This document shows, one piece after another, positions 62,328-64,000 of a stretch of 64,000 nt of DNA. A model generated the notes under the pieces. That model ran no database searches, was not told the origin of the DNA, and saw nothing but the letters and a program-made list of their open reading frames with translations. The stretch's first letter is position 1. Each line of letters begins with the position of its first letter. Both the position numbers and the translations under genes were made by a program. Origin of the DNA: Candidatus Villigracilis propinquus (GTDB lineage Bacteria; Chloroflexota; Anaerolineae; Anaerolineales; Villigracilaceae); contig JADKDM010000009.1 of NCBI GenBank assembly GCA_016714565.1, forward strand, positions 62,001-126,000, given 5' to 3'.

Positions 62328-62364
62328 AAAAAAGACCTCCGAGTTTTTCAAAACTCGGAGGTCT
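62328..62364 (-). terminator. Rho-independent terminator
   Basis: Arms of 15 bases (62333-62347 and 62350-62364, AGACCTCCGAGTTTT and its complement) are perfect. On the minus strand a TTTTTT run follows. It ends the transcript of the epimerase at 62376-63347 and lies directly before the Wzx gene. Confidence 0.9.
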
Positions 62365-62375
62365 GGCTGAGAATA

Positions 62376-63347
62376 TTACGGCGTTAGGATATCCTTTGCC
62401 CAGCTTCGTTCTGCTTTATACCACTCGATCAGGCTGCCAATTCCCTTGCGCAGGTTCACCTGCGGATTCCAACCCAGTACTTCGCGGGCTTTGCTTACGT
62501 CCGCCTGATTCATGAACATGTCCGCAAGGTTGGGCGGGCCGTATTGCACGTTGGCCTTTTTGCCTGTCAAATCTTCAACCAGTTCAACCAGACCGTTGAT
62601 GGAAATGACTTCATGTCCACCGAGGTTGATGACTTCATAGCCAAGCGGTTTGAGCGCGGCAATTGTTCCGCGGGCAATATCATCTACAAACGTGAATCCG
62701 CGGGATTGATTACCATCGCCATTGATGCGGATCGGCTCACCTTCCATGATCCATTTTACAAAGCGGAAGATGGCGAGGTCAGGGCGACCAGCAGGGCCAT
62801 AGACCGTGAAATAGCGAACGATGGTCACATCAATATCGTAAAGATGATGATAGGAATGTGCCAATACTTCCGCGCCTTTCTTGCTTGCGGCGTACGGCTG
62901 CATCGGCTCGCTGCTGGAGGCTGTCTCTGGGGTTGGGTATTGCGGATTCTCGCCATAGATACTGGAGGTGGAAGCAAGGATGAATTTCTTACACCCAAAC
63001 TGACGGCAGACTTCCAGCATGTTCAACGTTCCCATCACATTGGATTCCACGAATACCCAAGGGTTATCCACGCTAAACCGCACCCCCGCCCGCGCCGCGA
63101 GATTGATCACACCGTCTATCTTTTCGTTCTTAAAGAGATCGATCGCGGATTTTTCGGAAATATCATGCTTGTGGAATTTGAATCCAGACATCGCTTGAAG
63201 TTTCTTCAAGCGATATTCCTTGATACGCGGATCATACGCATCATTCAAGTTGTCAATACCGACGACGGTATGTCCCTGTTCCATGAGCATGTGCGAAGTC
63301 CGTGCACCAATAAAACCTGCCGCGCCAGTTACCAGATAATTAGCCAT
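62376..63347 (-). CDS. UDP-glucuronate 4-epimerase-like SDR
   Basis: 323 residues. YLVTGAAGFIGARTSHMLM is the NAD site, followed by GIDNLNDAYDPRIKEYRL, catalytic YAASKKGAE and RYFTVYGPAGRPDLAIF, the blocks of UDP-glucuronate/UDP-glucose 4-epimerases. The DNLNDAYD segment favours UDP-glucuronate. The product would be UDP-galacturonate. It lies 127 bases from the nucleotide-sugar dehydrogenase gene and is closed by the hairpin terminator. Confidence 0.82.
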   Translation of the reverse strand: MANYLVTGAAGFIGARTSHMLMEQGHTVVGIDNLNDAYDPRIKEYRLKKLQAMSGFKFHKHDISEKSAIDLFKNEKIDGVINLAARAGVRFSVDNPWVFVESNVMGTLNMLEVCRQFGCKKFILASTSSIYGENPQYPTPETASSSEPMQPYAASKKGAEVLAHSYHHLYDIDVTIVRYFTVYGPAGRPDLAIFRFVKWIMEGEPIRINGDGNQSRGFTFVDDIARGTIAALKPLGYEVINLGGHEVISINGLVELVEDLTGKKANVQYGPPNLADMFMNQADVSKAREVLGWNPQVNLRKGIGSLIEWYKAERSWAKDILTP

Positions 63348-63366
63348 ATGCCTCCAAAATCACAAA

Positions 63367-63467
63367 TTAAGTAACTCACCTTACGCGAAACGTCCCGAAG
63401 GTCCCCGTAATTCGAGCCTGTTTTTCGTCCAAACTTTCGGGACGGTGCGTAACATGAGTTAAGTAAG
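63367..63467. repeat. Imperfect inverted-repeat element between epimerase and dehydrogenase genes
   Basis: About 100 bases whose ends (63367-63402 and 63432-63467) are imperfect inverted repeats: TAACTCA, TTACGC and TCCCGAA blocks appear in both arms with small gaps. No open frame or transposase is present. It could fold into a long hairpin or be a small non-coding mobile element (MITE- or REP-like). Confidence 0.55.
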
Positions 63468-63474
63468 CCACACA

Positions 63475-64000
63475 TTAAAGTCGTTCAACCTTTTCGTGAT
63501 ATTTACCAAATTTTCCTGTGGCATTCCGTGAGTCAAAAACGAACTTTGCGGATTCGATGATCGCCTCATAATCATATTGCTTGTGATTCGTCACGATCAC
63601 CACAGCATCTGCTTCCTTCACAGATTTCATCATATCGGTGATGCTATCCATTTTCCAGCCATCATATTCATGATGAATATGCGGGATGTACGGATCATGA
63701 TATTCCACGATAGCACCCTTCTTCTGCAACAGACCGATCACATCCATCGCAGGGGATTCGCGCACATCGTCAATATCCGGCTTGTACGCTACGCCGAGCA
63801 CAAGTACCTTCGATCCTTTGAGAGGCTTGCCACGGTCGTTCATGCCTTCCAGGATACGGCTGACAACATAACGCGGCATATTGGTGTTGATCTCGGAAGC
63901 CAGCTCAATGAAGCGCGCATTGTAATGAAAGGACTTCATTTTCCATGAAAGGTATAACGGGTCGATCGGAATACAGTGGCCGCCCAGACCAGGGCCAGGA
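63475..64000 (-). CDS. UDP-sugar 6-dehydrogenase, C-terminal part (WbpA-like), cut by window edge
   Basis: The frame is open beyond base 64000, and about 174 residues are present, from GPGLGGHCIPIDPLYLSWKM onward. GGHCIPIDP holds the catalytic Cys of nucleotide-sugar dehydrogenases. VLVLGVAYKPDIDDVRESPA begins the C-terminal NDP-sugar-binding domain. The PIDPLYLSWK run favours the UDP-GlcNAc (WbpA) branch, which makes UDP-GlcNAcA by two oxidations. This would feed the WbpB, WbpE and WbpD types at 44631-47255. Confidence 0.85.
   Translation of the reverse strand, partial: PGPGLGGHCIPIDPLYLSWKMKSFHYNARFIELASEINTNMPRYVVSRILEGMNDRGKPLKGSKVLVLGVAYKPDIDDVRESPAMDVIGLLQKKGAIVEYHDPYIPHIHHEYDGWKMDSITDMMKSVKEADAVVIVTNHKQYDYEAIIESAKFVFDSRNATGKFGKYHEKVERL

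Noticed and set aside
1..64000. CRISPR arrays, tRNA or rRNA genes, insertion sequences
   Set aside because: No regularly spaced direct repeats, cloverleaf patterns or transposase motifs were seen on either strand.

Overview
The window is one continuous surface-polysaccharide (O-antigen, capsule or cell-wall glycan) biosynthesis region with about 58 genes. Almost all are on the minus strand and tightly packed, with many ATGA, TAATG and TGATG start/stop overlaps. The gene repertoire, the many large multi-membrane-span proteins of GT-C type and one secreted-type protein with a Thr/Pro tail suggest an Anaerolineae-like member of the Chloroflexota, but nothing in the window proves the taxon. I see no rRNA, tRNA, CRISPR array, transposase or replication gene. 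No stretch longer than about 130 bases lacks a gene.

Layout. 1-963 (+): end of a family 2 glycosyltransferase (GT2) and a methyltransferase, closed by a bidirectional terminator. 995-7185 (-): two GT-C-like membrane proteins and two GT4-type glycosyltransferases, one of them broken. 7289-9822 (+): an A+T-richer plus-strand island with a methyltransferase, a FemAB/GNAT-like protein and a frameshifted polysaccharide deacetylase. 9849-19998 (-): glycosyltransferases around a three-gene NDP-6-deoxysugar cassette (nucleotidyltransferase, LegB-like 4,6-dehydratase, Rmd-like reductase). 20002-25345 (-): an unusual unit of transketolase, CMP-ulosonate synthetase, aldehyde dehydrogenase and NeuB-type synthase. 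25449-34160 (-): a second nonulosonate unit (NeuA, NeuC, NeuB) with a D-2-hydroxyacid dehydrogenase, a methyltransferase and further glycosyltransferases. Three related GT-B-like proteins (18589-19998, 26524-27915, 32775-34160) bracket the two ulosonate units. 34167-42384 (-): GT2s, methyltransferases, a DegT aminotransferase with an acetyltransferase, an epimerase and a GT-C-like protein. 42415-44564 (-): Wzt/Wzm ABC exporter. 44631-47746 (-): UDP-diacetamido-glucuronate pathway genes (WbpE, WbpD and WbpB types) headed by a winged-helix regulator. 47846-63347 (-): glycosyltransferases, a flippase-like protein, five GT-C-like proteins, Gmd, a Wzx flippase and an NDP-sugar epimerase. 63475-64000 (-): C-terminal part of a WbpA-type nucleotide-sugar dehydrogenase.

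How the genes work together. The pathway genes can make CMP-activated nonulosonic acids, GDP-4-keto-6-deoxymannose products, UDP-diacetamido-glucuronate and possibly UDP-galacturonate. About a dozen cytosolic glycosyltransferases assemble them. The polymer could leave by the Wzm/Wzt transporter, the Wzx flippase, or both. Polyprenyl-phosphate-sugar synthases of the DPM1 kind can feed the GT-C enzymes on the outer face of the membrane.

The most interesting signals are: (i) two near-identical promoter/operator modules, in front of the regulator operon and of the Wzm/Wzt operon, with a 9-5-9 inverted repeat overlapping the -10 box; (ii) the transketolase/ALDH/NeuB/NeuA unit, which may make an undescribed ulosonic acid; (iii) the triplicated GT-B family tied to the ulosonate genes; (iv) six apparent single-base indels in coding regions, mostly in short homopolymers, which may be sequence errors rather than biology.
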